Source: Planctomycetota bacterium
GTDB taxonomy: Bacteria > Planctomycetota > UBA1135 > GCA-002686595
NCBI GenBank assembly: GCA_016779205.1
Contig: JADHOC010000012.1
Span: forward strand, 62,001-126,000
Direction: 5' to 3'
Length of the DNA stretch: 64,000 nt
Shown one piece after another: positions 43,818 to 52,064 of this stretch (positions are counted from its first letter, which is position 1; the number at the start of each line of letters is the position of its first letter). A program made the translations under genes and the position numbers. Under the pieces are notes generated by a model that searched no databases, had not been told where the DNA came from, and was given only the letters and a program-made list of their open reading frames with translations.

Positions 43818-44648
43818 TCACATGAGCAGCGTCTTCTGCCTTGTTCCGAGCCGAAGGCGCAGATTGTCCATGGCGCTGGCGTGGATCTGGCAGACCCGAC
43901 TCTCCGTCAGGTTGAGCATCTCGCCGATCTCGCGGAGGGTCAGGCCGCGCTCGTAGTACTGAACGAGGATGAGCCGCTCGCGGGGACTCACGGACTTTGT
44001 GAGTTCTTCGAACATGTCGCCTCGACTGACGGCCATGAGAGGTTCTTGGCTGCGCGGAGCAGGGAGGACATCGCTGACCTCGGCATCACTGTCATCCCCA
44101 CCGAGCTTGGCCGAGAGGGAGGAAACCGTGCTGATATCGGCGTTTCGGATCTCTCTGGAGAATCGAGCGGAGTCCATCTCGAGCTGGTCGGCGAGCTCCA
44201 GGTGCGTCGGTTCCCGGCCGTTCAGGCCGGCGAGCCGCTGGGTCTCCTTCTCGATGCTGCTTGCACGCCGGCGAACAAGCCTGGGCACCCAGTCCTCGGT
44301 TCGAAGCTGATCGAGGATCGAGCCACGGATTCTGGACCCGCAGTAGGTCGAGAACTTGATGCCCCGGCTCGAATCGAAGCGCTTGATCGCATCCATGAGG
44401 CCGAAGAGGCCGGCGCTGGTCAGGTCGTCCAGCTCGATCGAGTTGGGCAGCGTCCGCAGCAGGCGCTCCGCGGCGCTCTTGACGAGGGGGAGATAGTGCT
44501 CGACGAGCTCATTTCGCCACTGCTCCGTTCTCTCCTCATCTCCAGCGTCCCGGGCCTCGTGGTAGCGCTGCCAAAGCGCCGTGGCAGACTGCTTGCGAGG
44601 CTCGGATGCAAGACTGCGGGGAGCTCGATCGCGTCTTGGAGAGGGCAT
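43818..44648 (-). CDS. FliA/WhiG-type sigma factor A
   Basis: A 276-residue sigma-70 family protein of the FliA/WhiG group: region 2 shows LPNSIELDDLTSAGLFGLMDAIKRFD, then GIKFSTYCGSRIRGSILDQLR and DWVPRLVRRRASSIEKE. Region 4 ends SVSPRERLILVQYYERGLTLREIGEMLNLTES with a helix-turn-helix. The ATG at 44648 is chosen; an in-frame ATG at 44771 would add 41 residues of low complexity. It is about as similar to sigma factor B as close paralogues are, and shares its LM carboxy-end. Confidence 0.93.
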   Translation of the reverse strand: MPSPRRDRAPRSLASEPRKQSATALWQRYHEARDAGDEERTEQWRNELVEHYLPLVKSAAERLLRTLPNSIELDDLTSAGLFGLMDAIKRFDSSRGIKFSTYCGSRIRGSILDQLRTEDWVPRLVRRRASSIEKETQRLAGLNGREPTHLELADQLEMDSARFSREIRNADISTVSSLSAKLGGDDSDAEVSDVLPAPRSQEPLMAVSRGDMFEELTKSVSPRERLILVQYYERGLTLREIGEMLNLTESRVCQIHASAMDNLRLRLGTRQKTLLM

Positions 44649-44848
44649 GGCGCGGGGGGCGGCGCAACGCGACCGAGGGTGATCCGGGGTCGAGCGTGCG
44701 CGTCCTACGGGGTCGAGGTCGGAGTTCGCCGAGGTTTGCTTCTTGGTCAGGGGGGAATTGGGACGATTCATCAGGAATGGCTGGCAGGAGTGATGGGGGA
44801 AAAGGCGGTGAGGCGCAGCGCGCTCCTGTGAACGGACGAACGTCGCGA

Positions 44849-45133
44849 TCAACCAGCGATGCGGCGCTGGAGGTGCGACTCTGCGACGGCGAAGTACCGC
44901 GCTTGGAGGAGATCTCGAAGCACCTTGAGGGCATCGAGGCTCACGGGCCCACTCGTAGGCATGAGGTACCCCCAGAGATCTGCAGCAGGTGTGTCCTCGA
45001 GGCGGGGGCGGGGGCGGGTGGTCCGCGGCCGTCGAGCGGCACGCTTCCGGCGCTCGCTCGGCAGGCCCTGTGACCGCTGCAAGCCCTTGCGGGACACGGC
45101 GGAGCGGGAGGGGTTGGGTTGGAGGTGGTTCAT
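44849..45133 (-). CDS. Truncated sigma-factor paralogue (N-terminal part only)
   Basis: A 94-residue frame lying between the two sigma genes on the same strand. After a basic N-terminal part (residues 1-45) its last 45 residues align, without gaps, with the segment of both sigma factors that precedes region 2: the Trp, then Arg at +19, Leu at +22, and Tyr-Phe near +26, followed by a helix ending LQRRI. The frame stops just where the sigma core (LPNSIELDD) would begin, and I see no remnant of that core downstream. It may be a decayed copy or a small regulator. The ATG at 45133 follows an 11-base C tract on this strand. Confidence 0.55.
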   Translation of the reverse strand: MNHLQPNPSRSAVSRKGLQRSQGLPSERRKRAARRPRTTRPRPRLEDTPAADLWGYLMPTSGPVSLDALKVLRDLLQARYFAVAESHLQRRIAG

Positions 45134-45587
45134 GGCTGGGCTGGGGGGGGGGGCGGGTCACCGAGAGGCCGAGCAGCACGTGGCGTCGAATTCAAGGAGA
45201 ACCCTGTCCGATATAGGGAAAACCATTAGCACTCAAGACTCGGGTAGAGCCAGGACATCCAGTAGCCCAATGAATGAAATTCCTTAAATAGCTCGATCTG
45301 AGGCAGCGCACGGCCCCCCAGGTCATCTCTGGCGAGGGAATGAGTCACCTCAGGGTGAACCCAAAGTCGGTCCGTGGAGCCACGGGAGGTCGCCAGGTTG
45401 CGCTGAGGGACGGGCTGGGGGGATGTCTCAGACTGGGTCTCCTCCCCATGTGGCCAGGCTTCGCCCCTTCGGCGCCGAGTGCCATCTCTGCGGTGGGACG
45501 GTGACTCCTCCCCAATGCAAGGGAGGGCAGCACCTCGCGGCACCGCCCTCCCCATGGGATCGTTCGAGGGCCCGAGGGCCACGGGCG
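45134..45587. other. Non-coding stretch between sigma loci
   Basis: This 454-base gap contains an 11-base G/C homopolymer (45143-45153) and an AT-richer segment at about 45195-45300, with TATA-like (ATATAGGG) and TTAAATAG stretches unusual for the window. On the minus strand it would hold the promoter of the truncated sigma frame. A minus-strand frame at 45226-45591 starts in a GTGA overlap with the sigma B stop, but its codon use lacks the neighbours' third-position GC, so I do not call it. No hairpin terminator was found. Confidence 0.5.
45143..45153. repeat. Homopolymer tract, 11 G (plus strand)
   Basis: Eleven consecutive G residues (C on the minus strand) lie 10-20 bases before the ATG of the truncated sigma frame. 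Such tracts are prone to slippage, and here length changes would alter promoter or leader spacing. Confidence 0.85.
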
Positions 45588-46505
45588 TCACATGAGCATC
45601 GTGTTCTGCTTCTGGCCGAAGAGGCTCTTCAGGCGGCTCATCACGTTGGAGTGGATCTGACAGACCCGGCTCTCCGTGAGCTCCAGCATCTCGCCGATCT
45701 CTCGCATGGTGTGCCCCACCTGGTAGTACTGCTCGATGATGAAGCGCTCCTTCTGGGTCAGCGACCGGGTCAGGAAGCCCATCATGTCGTCACGGTTGAG
45801 CACGCCGAGGGGGTCGATGGACTTCTTGTCCTCGAGCACGTCGACCTTCTCCATGGAGCTGTCGTCGTCCCGGTCCTTCCACTTGTCCGAGAGCGAGTAC
45901 ATGGCCTTCGCGCTCGCGCCCTGGATCTCCATGGCGAGCTCCTGGTGGTCCATCTCCAGCTCCCTCGCCAGCTCGGCGTGGGTTGGCTCGCGCCCGTAAA
46001 GGCCGGTCAAGCGCTGCAGGGCCTTGTCGATCCGGCTCGCCTTGAGGCGCACGAGGCGCGGGACCCAGTCCTGGCTGCGGAGCTGGTCGAGGATCGAGCC
46101 GCGGATCCGCGTGGTGCAGTAGGTCTTGAACTTGATCCCGCGGCTGGGGTCGAAGCCGCGGATGGCGTCCATGAGGCCGAAGAGGCCCGCGCTGACGAGG
46201 TCGTCGAGCTCGATGGACTTGGGCAGGGTCTGGAGCAGGCGCTCCGCGATGTACTTGACGAGCGGAAAGTGCCGCTCCATGAGGACGTTTCGGACCCGCT
46301 CCAGCTGCTGGACGTCCTTCTTGTTCCGGGCGACCTGGTAGTGCTCCCAGATCTCCTCGGTCGGGAGCTCCTCGACCGGGAGCGCGGGGGTCGCCTTGCG
46401 CGCCGCCTTCTTCCGCGTGGTGGTCCGCTTGCGCGCGGGCGCCGCGGCGGCGGGCGCCTTCTTGCGCGCGGTCGTCGCCTTGGATGTGGGTTTCTTCGCG
46501 GTCAT
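45588..46505 (-). CDS. FliA/WhiG-type sigma factor B with histone H1-like tail
   Basis: A 305-residue paralogue of sigma factor A: LPKSIELDDLVSAGLFGLMDAIRGFD, GIKFKTYCTTRIRGSILDQLRSQDWVPRLVR, and a region 4 of LTQKERFIIEQYYQVGHTMREIGEMLELTES. Its first 42 residues are an Ala/Lys/Thr/Arg-rich tail (KKPTSKATTARKK and similar) resembling bacterial H1-like DNA-binding tails, absent from the paralogue. ATG at 46505 is the start. It probably directs RNA polymerase to a motility-, development- or stress-type regulon; which one cannot be told here. No anti-sigma gene is adjacent. Confidence 0.93.
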   Translation of the reverse strand: MTAKKPTSKATTARKKAPAAAAPARKRTTTRKKAARKATPALPVEELPTEEIWEHYQVARNKKDVQQLERVRNVLMERHFPLVKYIAERLLQTLPKSIELDDLVSAGLFGLMDAIRGFDPSRGIKFKTYCTTRIRGSILDQLRSQDWVPRLVRLKASRIDKALQRLTGLYGREPTHAELARELEMDHQELAMEIQGASAKAMYSLSDKWKDRDDDSSMEKVDVLEDKKSIDPLGVLNRDDMMGFLTRSLTQKERFIIEQYYQVGHTMREIGEMLELTESRVCQIHSNVMSRLKSLFGQKQNTMLM

Positions 46506-46533
46506 GGGCGTAGCGCTCGGCGCAGGGCTCCGG

Positions 46534-47043
46534 TCAGTCGACCTTCAGGAGCGAATGAGAGGGCGCGTCGAGGCGACCGCGTCCGTTGAGGAAGAGCAGC
46601 TCGATCACGAACACGCAGGCGACCGGATCCCCGCCGATCTTGCGGATGAGTTTGAGGCCCGCCTCCATGGTCCCGCCGGTGGCGAGCAGGTCGTCGACCA
46701 TCAGCACGCGCTCCCCCGGCGACACGGCGTCGGTGTGCACCTCGATGGTGTCGGTCCCGTACTCGAGCTCGTAGGACTCCGCGGCCGTCTTCGAGGGCAG
46801 CTTGCCCGGCTTACGGATGGGGATGAACCCCTTCCCGAGGGCGTGCGCGAGGGCGGTGCCGAAGATGAAGCCCCTGGACTCGATGCCGCAGATCACGTCG
46901 TAGGACGCGGGATCCACCAGGCTCAAGAGTCCGTCGATGGAGGCCTTCAGTCCCTCCGGGCTCTGGAGCAGCGGCGTGATGTCCTTGAACAGGATGCCCG
47001 GCTTGGGGAAGTCAGGGACGTCGCGGATGAATCGTTCGATCAC
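46534..47043 (-). CDS. apt: Adenine phosphoribosyltransferase
   Basis: A 169-residue salvage enzyme making AMP from adenine and PRPP. Seen are the N-terminal IRDVPDFPKPGILFKDITPLL, the ESRGFIFG loop and the PRPP-binding VLMVDDLLATGGTM. The start is GTG at 47043. It complements the nucleoside phosphorylase operon earlier in the window. The 252-base gap upstream to the Sel1 gene has no clear gene. Confidence 0.95.
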   Translation of the reverse strand: MIERFIRDVPDFPKPGILFKDITPLLQSPEGLKASIDGLLSLVDPASYDVICGIESRGFIFGTALAHALGKGFIPIRKPGKLPSKTAAESYELEYGTDTIEVHTDAVSPGERVLMVDDLLATGGTMEAGLKLIRKIGGDPVACVFVIELLFLNGRGRLDAPSHSLLKVD

Positions 47044-47295
47044 GGGATGGCTCCGCGGCGCGGTCCCCCCCCGGAGATCGCGGCGCGTAGACGTCTTCGG
47101 CGGGCCGAGGGATCGACTTGAACCACGACCCCTACATTTCCCTCGCCACCCTCAAGTTCCGCGGATTCGTCGCCGCGACGGCGCGGAAGGTGTCGCGCAA
47201 ACCGACAGTTCGGGGGCTCGAGCGGCCCGAATGCGAGCTTCTAGCCGCCGCGCCAAGGCGACGAAGGCCGGTCGCCTGCGCGACCCTACGGGGGG

Positions 47296-48690
47296 CTATC
47301 GCCCGCGGAGCTCACGCCGGAGCTTCGCGCGCTCCAGGCGGGTGTCACGACCGTTGATGCTCGCCAGCTCGAAGAGCCGCAGGGCCCGCTCGGGGTCCGC
47401 TTCCGCCCCTCGCCCGTCGCGGACGAGCTCGGCCAGCCGGAAGAGCACGTCCCCGTCCTCCTCCTCGGCCACGCAGGACTCCAGCACCCGGACCGCCTCG
47501 GCCTCATCCGGCTCGATGTCCGGCGCACCCTCGAGGTAGCGGTCGCAGAGCCAGAGGGCCGCGTGGGCGTTCCCGCGTCCGGCGGAGCTCTTGACCAGGG
47601 TCAGGCCGCGCTCCACGTCGCGCTCCACGCCCTCCCCCTCCATGGTCGCGAAGCCCACGTTGGCGACCGCATAGGGGTCGCCGAACTCCATGGCCTGGCG
47701 GTAGTACTCCATGGCGCGGGCCCGGTCCTCGTCCACGAACTTGCCGTACCAATAGAGCACGCCGAGGTAGGTGATGGCCGACGCGTGGCCGCGCTCGGCG
47801 GCGCTGCGCATCCACTTCAACCCCGCCTCCTTGTCCTGCTCCAGGCCCGGGCCGTCGAGGAGCCGGTCCGCGAGGTCATGGGCCACCTCGCTGTTGGTCT
47901 CGGCGAGCTGCTCGAGCAGCACCCGGCCAGCCTCCGGGTCCGGCTCACAGCCGGTGCCGTCCACCATGGCGAAGGCCAGCCAGATCTCGGACCCAGCGTG
48001 TCCCAGGGCAGCAGCCTGCTCACGGAGGCCGTAGGCGCGCGCCTCGTCCTCGCGGACGCCCTCGCCGTTCTGGTAGCAGATGGCCAGGTTCGCGATGGCG
48101 GTGGGGTCCTCCTCGGCGGCGGCCGCGCGGTACCAGCGCAGCATCTCGGAGAGGTCCTGGGGCACGCCCTCGCCGAAGCGGTGTCGGTATCCGAGGGTGA
48201 CCATGGCGGAGGTGTCCCCCCCGTCGGCCGCCAGACGCAGCCAGCCCAGGGCCGCGGCGTCATCGTCCAGCTCCTCCTCGAAGAGCTCGCCCAGGAGGCC
48301 AGCGCAGGCGGAGTCGGAGTGCTGCTCCCAGCCCTCCTCGAGGATCTCTACCGCCCGCGCGACGTCGCGAACCTGACTGTCGGCGGCGCTCAGGAGCTGA
48401 CCGAGGTCTAGGTGGACGTCGTCGCTCCCGGCGCTGAATGCGCGTTCGTACCAGTCGAGGGCGGCGATCTCATCCACGTCCACCCCGAGCCCGCCGTGGT
48501 AGCAGCGGCCCAGCGCCGCCATGGCGTCCACGTGCCCCTCTCCCGCCGCGCGCGCGAGCCAGCGGAAGGCGGTGGAGGCGCTCTCCGGGACACCGAGCCC
48601 GTCGGAGTACCTGAGCGCCAGGTCGAACTGGGCGTCGAGGTCCCCCTTGCGGGCCCTTGAACGGAGCATCTCGACTTCGAGGTCAGCCAT
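47296..48690 (-). CDS. Sel1-repeat protein
   Basis: A 464-residue protein made almost entirely of Sel1-like TPR repeats, about ten copies (for example AQFDLALRYSDGLGV, MAALGRCYHGGLGV, AMVTLGYRHRFGEGV, AIANLAICYQNGEGV, AITYLGVLYWYGKFV). There is no signal peptide, so it is probably cytoplasmic. These solenoids bind partner proteins; none is indicated by the neighbours. ATG at 48690. Confidence 0.92.
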   Translation of the reverse strand: MADLEVEMLRSRARKGDLDAQFDLALRYSDGLGVPESASTAFRWLARAAGEGHVDAMAALGRCYHGGLGVDVDEIAALDWYERAFSAGSDDVHLDLGQLLSAADSQVRDVARAVEILEEGWEQHSDSACAGLLGELFEEELDDDAAALGWLRLAADGGDTSAMVTLGYRHRFGEGVPQDLSEMLRWYRAAAAEEDPTAIANLAICYQNGEGVREDEARAYGLREQAAALGHAGSEIWLAFAMVDGTGCEPDPEAGRVLLEQLAETNSEVAHDLADRLLDGPGLEQDKEAGLKWMRSAAERGHASAITYLGVLYWYGKFVDEDRARAMEYYRQAMEFGDPYAVANVGFATMEGEGVERDVERGLTLVKSSAGRGNAHAALWLCDRYLEGAPDIEPDEAEAVRVLESCVAEEEDGDVLFRLAELVRDGRGAEADPERALRLFELASINGRDTRLERAKLRRELRGR

Positions 48691-48838
48691 GCCATCGCGC
48701 CCCGCCCGAACTCCTGGAGCCGATCGGGGGCTTCAGAGGGGAGGGAGGCGTGCCGATATCGTAGGGACCTGGGGGCCGCGAATGTGGCGGATCCGGCGGA
48801 CTTGGTCGGTTCCGGTCCCAGGGACCTGTTCCCAGCCC

Positions 48839-49120
48839 ATGTCCACTCCCCGCTCCCGCGACGCCAACCCCGGCGGCCCCCGCTCGACCCCGACGGGGCT
48901 CGCCGCCTGCCTGGGGTGCCGGCACCTGTACTCCACCTGGCGCCCCGAGCGTCCGCGCGGGTGCCGCGCCTACGGCTTCGAGTCCGCCGCGTGGCCGTCC
49001 GCCGTCGTGGAGCAGTCCTCCGGCCAGGGCTGCACGCTCTTCGAGCACCGGGCCCAGGGCCCCGAGCAGGCGACCGACTCGCGGCAACGGGGGACCCACG
49101 GGGGCGGTCTTTACGGCTGA
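48839..49120 (+). CDS. Small conserved cysteine protein
   Basis: A protein of 93 residues whose middle reads CLGCRHLYSTWRPERPRGCRAYGFES and later SSGQGCTLF. This Cys pattern (CxxC, then GCRAYGF and a fourth Cys) matches a widespread small family often labelled, without support, as uracil-DNA glycosylase. Four cysteines suggest a zinc or iron site. ATG at 48839 is chosen, as upstream reading lacks homology. It precedes fbp by 56 bases. Function unknown. Confidence 0.78.
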   Translation: MSTPRSRDANPGGPRSTPTGLAACLGCRHLYSTWRPERPRGCRAYGFESAAWPSAVVEQSSGQGCTLFEHRAQGPEQATDSRQRGTHGGGLYG

Positions 49121-49163
49121 CCCCCGTCCTCGCTCGTCGTTAGGTCCCGAGCTGCCCGGGCAC

Positions 49164-49169
49164 TAGGCT
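49164..49169 (+). promoter_or_regulatory. TAGGCT element 7 bases before fbp
   Basis: ACTAGGCT is followed by seven bases and the ATG at 49177, the same geometry as argS and the ThuA gene. Confidence 0.5.
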
Positions 49170-49176
49170 CTGGGCC

Positions 49177-50178
49177 ATGGACAACGACACCCTGACCGCC
49201 GGGCACAACCTCACGTCGCTCCAGACGTTCCTGATCTCGGAGCGCTCGAAGTACCCCCACGCCACGGGCCGGTACACGATGGTGCTCTCCGCGCTCTCGC
49301 TGGCGGGCAAGTTCATCGCAGCCCGCTGCCGCCGCGCCCGCCTCGAGGACGTGCTGGGCGCCATGGGCTCGGACAACGTCCAGGGGGAGGCCCAGCAGAA
49401 GCTGGACGTGATCGCCAACGAGGCGTTGATCCGCTCCCTCGGCTCCCGGCCCGGGGTGGCGGTGGTCGCGTCGGAGGAGGACGACAATCCGATCGTCCTC
49501 AGCAACGACACCTCCGGGGAGAGGCCCTACGTGGTGCTCTTCGACCCCCTCGACGGCTCCTCCAACCTCGACGTCTGCGGCAGCGTCGGGACCATCTTCA
49601 GCATCCTCCTCCACGACCGCCGGGCCGAACACGTGGAGGAGAGCGCGCTCCAGCCGGGCCTCCGCCAGGTGGGCGCCGGCTACGTCCTCTACGGTCCCTC
49701 CACGGTGCTCGTCCTGACCGCGGGAACTGGCGTGCAGATGTTCGTGCTCGACCCCACCATCGGATCGTTCCTCCTGGTGGACGACGACGTCCGCATCCCC
49801 GAGGCAGGCAAGTCGTACTCCATGAACACGGCCAACCTCGGCTCGTGCCCCGAGGGCTACCAGCGCTACGTGGAGTGGGCCAACGGGAGCGGGTACTCCA
49901 TGCGCTACGCCGGCGCCATGGTGGCGGACGTGCACCGCATCCTCATGAAGGGCGGCGTCTTCCTCTACCCGCCCACCGCCAGCGCCCCGAGCGGCAAGCT
50001 GCGCCTCATGTACGAGTGCAACCCCATGGCCATGCTCATGGAGCAGGCCGGCGGCAAGTCCTACTCGGGCACCCAGCGCACCATGGAGATCCAGCCCGAC
50101 GCCCTGCACCAGCGGGTCCCCGTGGTGCTCGGCAGCCCGGACGAGGTCGATCACGTCCTGCGGCACATCTCAAGCTGA
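49177..50178 (+). CDS. fbp: Fructose-1,6-bisphosphatase, class I
   Basis: A 333-residue gluconeogenic phosphatase. Motifs include the metal-binding FDPLDGSSNLDVCGSVG, the earlier ASEEDDNP acidic site, and SGYSMRYAGAMVADVHRIL for substrate. KLRLMYECNPMAMLMEQAGG closes the fold. Length is typical. A small frame follows four bases after its stop. Confidence 0.96.
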   Translation: MDNDTLTAGHNLTSLQTFLISERSKYPHATGRYTMVLSALSLAGKFIAARCRRARLEDVLGAMGSDNVQGEAQQKLDVIANEALIRSLGSRPGVAVVASEEDDNPIVLSNDTSGERPYVVLFDPLDGSSNLDVCGSVGTIFSILLHDRRAEHVEESALQPGLRQVGAGYVLYGPSTVLVLTAGTGVQMFVLDPTIGSFLLVDDDVRIPEAGKSYSMNTANLGSCPEGYQRYVEWANGSGYSMRYAGAMVADVHRILMKGGVFLYPPTASAPSGKLRLMYECNPMAMLMEQAGGKSYSGTQRTMEIQPDALHQRVPVVLGSPDEVDHVLRHISS

Positions 50179-50182
50179 GGCC

Positions 50183-50392
50183 CTGAGCGGCGATATCGCC
50201 CGTGTCTGGGAGGGCACCGGACACCGTGAGCTGGAGTCGTCGGACCTCCCGGGGGCCGAGGACGCGTACCGGCGATCCCTCGAACTCCTCCAGCGAGCCT
50301 GGGCCCCCGATGGAGCCCGGCTGGCCGTCGAGAGGGCCTGGCCGCAGGTGTCACCGCAGCTGCTCGACTGGTGGCAGCAGAGCGACGACTAG
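50183..50392 (+). CDS. Possible small helical protein downstream of fbp
   Basis: A frame of 69 residues follows the fbp stop at a distance of four bases. It reads like an amphipathic TPR-type protein (GAEDAYRRSLELLQRAW, then LLDWWQQSDD at the end) and has the coding look of its neighbours. No ATG, GTG or TTG is present near its beginning, so a CTG at 50183 with GAGG shortly before it, or coupling from fbp, would be needed. It could also be the remnant of a longer gene. Product and expression are uncertain. Confidence 0.4.
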   Translation: MSGDIARVWEGTGHRELESSDLPGAEDAYRRSLELLQRAWAPDGARLAVERAWPQVSPQLLDWWQQSDD

Positions 50393-50426
50393 CCCCGCCG
50401 CCGGGAGGCCTCGCCGCGGAGGGGAC

Positions 50427-52064
50427 CTAGCGTCGTAGGTCTCGCAGCACGCGGAGCTCCGGGTCCACCTCGACCTCGGCCTCCCCCACCTCCAGGGTCG
50501 CCTGGCCACCCTCCATGGGGACGCGGCGCGCCTCGCCGCCGACCATGACCTCCACCGGCATGGGGAAGGGCAGCTCGTCCGGCGCCTCCCAGCGCAGGCT
50601 CAGCGTCCCTCCGTCACGCTCCACTGCGAGAACCGGCAGGGGGCCGCGCCGCAGGTAGACCTCGAAGAACCACCCGAGCTTGCGCTCCGAGACCTCCTCG
50701 GCGATGGCGAGCAGCTCGTCCGTATCGCTGAAGCGAACCGCCGAACCGTCGGTGGTCTTCTCCAGCTCAGGGTCCGGGTACGCCCAGCGCCGAAGAACCT
50801 TGAAGAAGGTCTCATCCCCGAGGAGCCAGCGCAGGGAGTGGCAAACCCACGACCCCTTGAAGTAGATGTCGCCGCCCGGGGCATCGGTGCCCGTCTTGGA
50901 GAAGTAGATCGAGTCGCTGGTGCGCGGCGGCGCGGGCGCCACCGGGGCGTTGTTCATCACCCGCAGCAGGTCGATCTTCATCTTCTTCTGGTACGCCTCG
51001 CGGCCGAAGCGCTCCTCGAGGTAGAGCGGCTGCATGTACGTGCCGATCCCCTCGTGGATCCAGAAGTCGGCCCAGTCCCGCGCGGTCACGAGGTTCGCCC
51101 ACCACTCGTGTGCCAGCTCGTGGTGGTGCAGCCAGTCGTAGTCGAAGTTCGGGTCGCCGCGGTACTTGTTGCCGTAGGCGATGATCGACTGGTGCTCCAT
51201 CCCCAGGTGCGGGGTCTCCACGACCCCGTACTTGTCCCCCCGGAAGGGGTAAGGCCCGCAGAAACGCTCGAAGAAGCGCAGGTGCTCGAGGATCTCCGCC
51301 ATGAAGGCCTGGCCCTTCTCCTTGTTCTCCGGCAGCACCCAGAAGATGACCGGGAACGTGTCCCCCGCGACGCTCTCGAGGGAGCCCACGAGCTCCACAT
51401 AGGGCGCCGCGTTGAAGGCCACCGTGTAGTTGGCGATGGGCGTCGAGACCCGCCACTGCGACGTGGTCTTGCCGTCGAGGGTCGAGCTCCCGATCCGGCG
51501 ACCGTTGGTCGCCACCACGAGCCCCTCGGGGACCGTGAAGGAGAGGTCCATGGACTCCGGCTTGTCCGAGGGGTGGTCCTTGCAGGGCCACCACAGGTCG
51601 GCGCCCTCCCCCTGGCAGCTGGTGGCGATCCACGGCTCTCCGTCGGCCTCCGACCAGGTGAAGCCGCCCTCCCAGGGCGGACGCTCCGCCTCGTGGGGCA
51701 CCCCGCCGTACTCCACGACCACCTTGAAGTCCTCCCCCGCCACGTCCGTGAACGCGGAGGACCCGATCCAGATGTCACCACCCTGTCGACTGAAGCCCAG
51801 GGGCAGCAGCTCGTCCTTGCCGCCGAGGATCCGCGAGACCTCGAGGCCCGGGTCGAGCTGGAGCACGATCTCGCGCGTCGGTTCGAGCAGCCGCGCCGTC
51901 ATGGTCAGGGAGCCCAGGATCGACCTCGACTCGGGGCTCACCTCGAGTTCGAGGCCGTAGTGGAGCACGTCGAAGGCCGCTTGCTCCTCCATGAGCACGC
52001 CCCCCGAGGTGTTCTGGGCGGCTTCCTGGGGCGAGAGGGCGGCGAGGAGGAGCAGTGCGATCAT
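50427..52064 (-). CDS. Exported M1-family metallopeptidase
   Basis: A 545-residue zinc peptidase with a short signal (residues 1-16). The zinc motif HELAHEWW and downstream Glu in WIHEGIGTY are intact. The exopeptidase GAMEN signature is replaced by GMEHQ, so the N-terminal substrate anchoring may differ from classical aminopeptidases. The N-terminal beta saddle domain (about 20-220) is present. Its ATGA overlaps the stop of the upstream exonuclease gene. Confidence 0.92.
   Translation of the reverse strand: MIALLLLAALSPQEAAQNTSGGVLMEEQAAFDVLHYGLELEVSPESRSILGSLTMTARLLEPTREIVLQLDPGLEVSRILGGKDELLPLGFSRQGGDIWIGSSAFTDVAGEDFKVVVEYGGVPHEAERPPWEGGFTWSEADGEPWIATSCQGEGADLWWPCKDHPSDKPESMDLSFTVPEGLVVATNGRRIGSSTLDGKTTSQWRVSTPIANYTVAFNAAPYVELVGSLESVAGDTFPVIFWVLPENKEKGQAFMAEILEHLRFFERFCGPYPFRGDKYGVVETPHLGMEHQSIIAYGNKYRGDPNFDYDWLHHHELAHEWWANLVTARDWADFWIHEGIGTYMQPLYLEERFGREAYQKKMKIDLLRVMNNAPVAPAPPRTSDSIYFSKTGTDAPGGDIYFKGSWVCHSLRWLLGDETFFKVLRRWAYPDPELEKTTDGSAVRFSDTDELLAIAEEVSERKLGWFFEVYLRRGPLPVLAVERDGGTLSLRWEAPDELPFPMPVEVMVGGEARRVPMEGGQATLEVGEAEVEVDPELRVLRDLRR

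Noticed and set aside
43776-43823. 7-bp inverted repeat spanning the ends of argS and sigma A
   Set aside because: Both genes end with ATGTGAG on their own strands, so the repeat follows from the coding sequence; the interior folds poorly, so I do not call a terminator.
45226-45591. 121-codon minus-strand frame starting in a GTGA overlap with the sigma B stop
   Set aside because: The coupling is suggestive, but the third codon positions are not GC-rich as in neighbours and no domain is visible; kept only as part of the noncoding stretch.
47118-47357. 79-codon plus-strand frame between apt and the Sel1 gene
   Set aside because: It overlaps the end of the Sel1 gene in antisense, is Arg/Ala-rich, and has no recognisable motif.
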